Positions 62,659-64,000 of a stretch of 64,000 nucleotides of DNA are shown here, piece by piece (position 1 is the first letter of the stretch; each line of letters begins with the position of its first letter). The translations under genes and the position numbers were made by a program. The notes under the pieces were generated by a model. That model had not been told where the DNA came from. It saw nothing but the letters and a program-made list of their open reading frames with translations, and did no database searches. Origin of the DNA: Sphingopyxis sp. BE259 (GTDB taxonomy: Bacteria > Pseudomonadota > Alphaproteobacteria > Sphingomonadales > Sphingomonadaceae); NCBI RefSeq assembly GCF_031457495.1, contig NZ_JAVDWM010000001.1:2468001-2532000 (forward strand). Reading direction: 5' to 3'.

Positions 62659-62821
62659 TGCCCATCTCCCTGTTTGCCGGCGCGTGTTTGATCATGAGCC
62701 GAGGCGGGTTGCAAGATGAAACCGGCCACGACCAAACCGCCGACCGGGGAAATGTCCAGCATGTCCGCTACGCGTCAGCCCAAGCGGCCACCGCAATTTA
62801 GATCCACAATGCTAGGATGCG

Positions 62822-63874
62822 TCAAAATATGCCGATATTCGTTAGCCATTGCTTCAGGTGGCCCGGCCATTGCGTCGTGATCGGATCGCTCGTTGGCCGC
62901 ATCCCAAAGGCATGACCGCCGCGGGCGTAGAGCCGCATGTCAACGGGCACGCCTGCATCGTTCAATGCCAACGCATAAGCCATCGGCTGTCGAACATCAT
63001 CAACGGCATCGTTCATCGCGTGGATGATAAGCGTCGGGGGGGCTGCCGCACTGACCTTGACCCACGGCTGCAATTCCAGGCTGTTCTTTCCCTTGCTGTT
63101 GTCCAGAACGCGCGCCGTATAAGCGACGATCGCGAAGTCGGGTCGCGACGATTGTCGATCGGCCGCGTCGATCAGCGCATAGGTGCGTTCGTCGGTATTG
63201 CTCATATTGATGACAAGATATGCGCCCGCCGAAAAACCGATCGCGCCAATCTTGTGCGGATCAATTCCGTAGTCAGATGCGCGGTGCCGCAGCAACGCCA
63301 TCGCGCGCTGCGCGTCTTCCAATCCCAGCAGCACCGTTGGTCGTTGCTGCTTTCCTTTCGCTCTCGGCCACACTTGCGGCGTCCGATATTTCAGCATGGC
63401 GCAAGTCATGCCATGCTGGACCACCCAGTTACATATTTCGGTGCCCTCCAGGTCCGTCGCCACCGCATGGAACCCGCCGCCGGGCAGCACGAGCATCGCG
63501 GCGCCGGTATTTTTTCCCTGCGGCCTGTAAATGGTCATGGTCGGCCGCGTGACATAGCTTGCCCAGTGCCATTTCCGTCCTCCGACCAGGGGCGAGCCAT
63601 TGCCGGTCGCCTCGGGATGGTCGCCGCTATCCGGCTTCGCAAGCGTAACGTCGGCAGGCCACAGCGGCACCTGCGTGCCGCCGCCGGATGGTTGCCACAC
63701 GCCTTCCTTTTCCACCTTCGGAACCTCGATCCGGTCAGGTGGACCGCCAGACGGCACCGGCTGACCAACCGCCGCGCTGCCGATACCGCCGACAAGCAGC
63801 AAAGCAACGATGAACCCCAATCGTGACAACGCCCTATCTCCCGCTGCGAATCCCGAACCTGCCCTTATGGCCAC
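62822..63874 (-). CDS. secreted alpha/beta hydrolase (esterase-like)
   Basis: 350 residues with a signal-like segment (LGFIVALLLVGGIGSAAVGQ). The alpha/beta fold shows an oxyanion segment AAMLVLPGGGFHAVATD, the nucleophile elbow GFSAG, and a late YARGGHAFGM with the catalytic His. Resembles acetyl-xylan-esterase or lipase-like enzymes of the AXE/BD-FAE type. Substrate unknown. Divergent context at the window edge; bases 63875-64000 hold nothing I can name. Confidence 0.82.
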   Translation of the reverse strand: MAIRAGSGFAAGDRALSRLGFIVALLLVGGIGSAAVGQPVPSGGPPDRIEVPKVEKEGVWQPSGGGTQVPLWPADVTLAKPDSGDHPEATGNGSPLVGGRKWHWASYVTRPTMTIYRPQGKNTGAAMLVLPGGGFHAVATDLEGTEICNWVVQHGMTCAMLKYRTPQVWPRAKGKQQRPTVLLGLEDAQRAMALLRHRASDYGIDPHKIGAIGFSAGAYLVINMSNTDERTYALIDAADRQSSRPDFAIVAYTARVLDNSKGKNSLELQPWVKVSAAAPPTLIIHAMNDAVDDVRQPMAYALALNDAGVPVDMRLYARGGHAFGMRPTSDPITTQWPGHLKQWLTNIGIF

Positions 63875-64000
63875 AGCCTAAGCGCTACGGCGACACCTGC
63901 AACATCTCCGGACCAGCAGCGTCAGATACCACCCGAGAAGCAGGACGGCGCCGCGCCCCCTTTCGCCAAGGGGGCAATTCGGCTAACCGGGCCGCTGACC

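Noticed and set aside
1..64000. CRISPR arrays
   Set aside because: No series of regularly spaced repeats was found and no Cas-like protein is encoded.
1..64000. Ribosomal RNA genes or intact insertion-sequence transposases
   Set aside because: No rRNA signature sequences and no DDE or other transposase motifs were seen.

Overview
The window looks like the chromosome of a sphingomonad-type alphaproteobacterium (high GC; sphingomonad-like cyclophilin, DUF1905 protein, AI-2E permease and coniferyl-aldehyde-dehydrogenase-like enzyme in the flanks). It is interrupted by a complete integrative and conjugative element (ICE) of about 57.7 kb. This placement rests on gene content and protein style, not on a database search.

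Boundaries. The host gene for tRNA-Leu(CAA) is cut in its anticodon loop. Its 3' part lies at 2041-2100 and its 5' part at 59831-59870, both on the minus strand, and they share a 15-bp core (2086-2100 and 59831-59845). Joining the halves rebuilds a full tRNA with a perfect 7-bp acceptor stem (GCCCCTG/CAGGGGC). The ICE carries its own intact tRNA-Leu with the same anticodon (58287-58371) beside its tyrosine integrase (58433-59719), so it appears to break a host tRNA and bring a replacement. Paired TGTGTAAG repeats near both ends look like integrase arm sites.

Layout. 1-2040: host genes (end of a LysR regulator, tRNA-Thr, small ORF, DUF1905 protein, cyclophilin, tRNA-Ser). 2101-9.0 kb: left cargo (GIY-YIG-like protein, HEPN protein, possible zinc protein, NERD-UvrD helicase, small unknowns). 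9.3-12.2 kb: regulators (RHH repressor with a palindromic operator, a region-4-only sigma-like protein, Lrp/AsnC, LuxR solo). 12.6-25.1 kb: a co-directional VirB1-VirB11/VirD4 type IV secretion operon with an EexN-like exclusion lipoprotein and an LPD7 protein. 25.1-38.5 kb: accessory island with a PD-(D/E)XK protein, a QueC-like/XRE-ImmA/PIN operon, a nuclease-like/PLD/494-aa cluster and a large serine recombinase. 38.5-44.6 kb: relaxase, MobC-like protein, candidate oriT, SSB, DUF1289, ParB-like protein and small conserved genes. 45.1-58.0 kb: an extended type III-like restriction-modification operon (Fic, SNF2 helicase, DUF4391, small protein, Mod, Res, AlbA_2) with a PLD gene inserted in antisense between mod and res. 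59.9-64.0 kb: host genes (AI-2E permease, aldehyde dehydrogenase, alpha/beta hydrolase).

How it works together. Integrase and att sites move the element in and out. MobC, relaxase, SSB, VirD4 and the VirB channel would transfer it, under the regulators at 9-12 kb. Much of the rest looks like anti-phage or anti-plasmid cargo. The strongest candidate for an undescribed system is the tightly overlapping operon at 27522-31433: a helical protein, a 462-aa QueC-like PP-loop protein, an XRE-ImmA/IrrE protease, a PIN-domain protein and an apparently truncated last gene. The second candidate is the cluster at 31765-36384.
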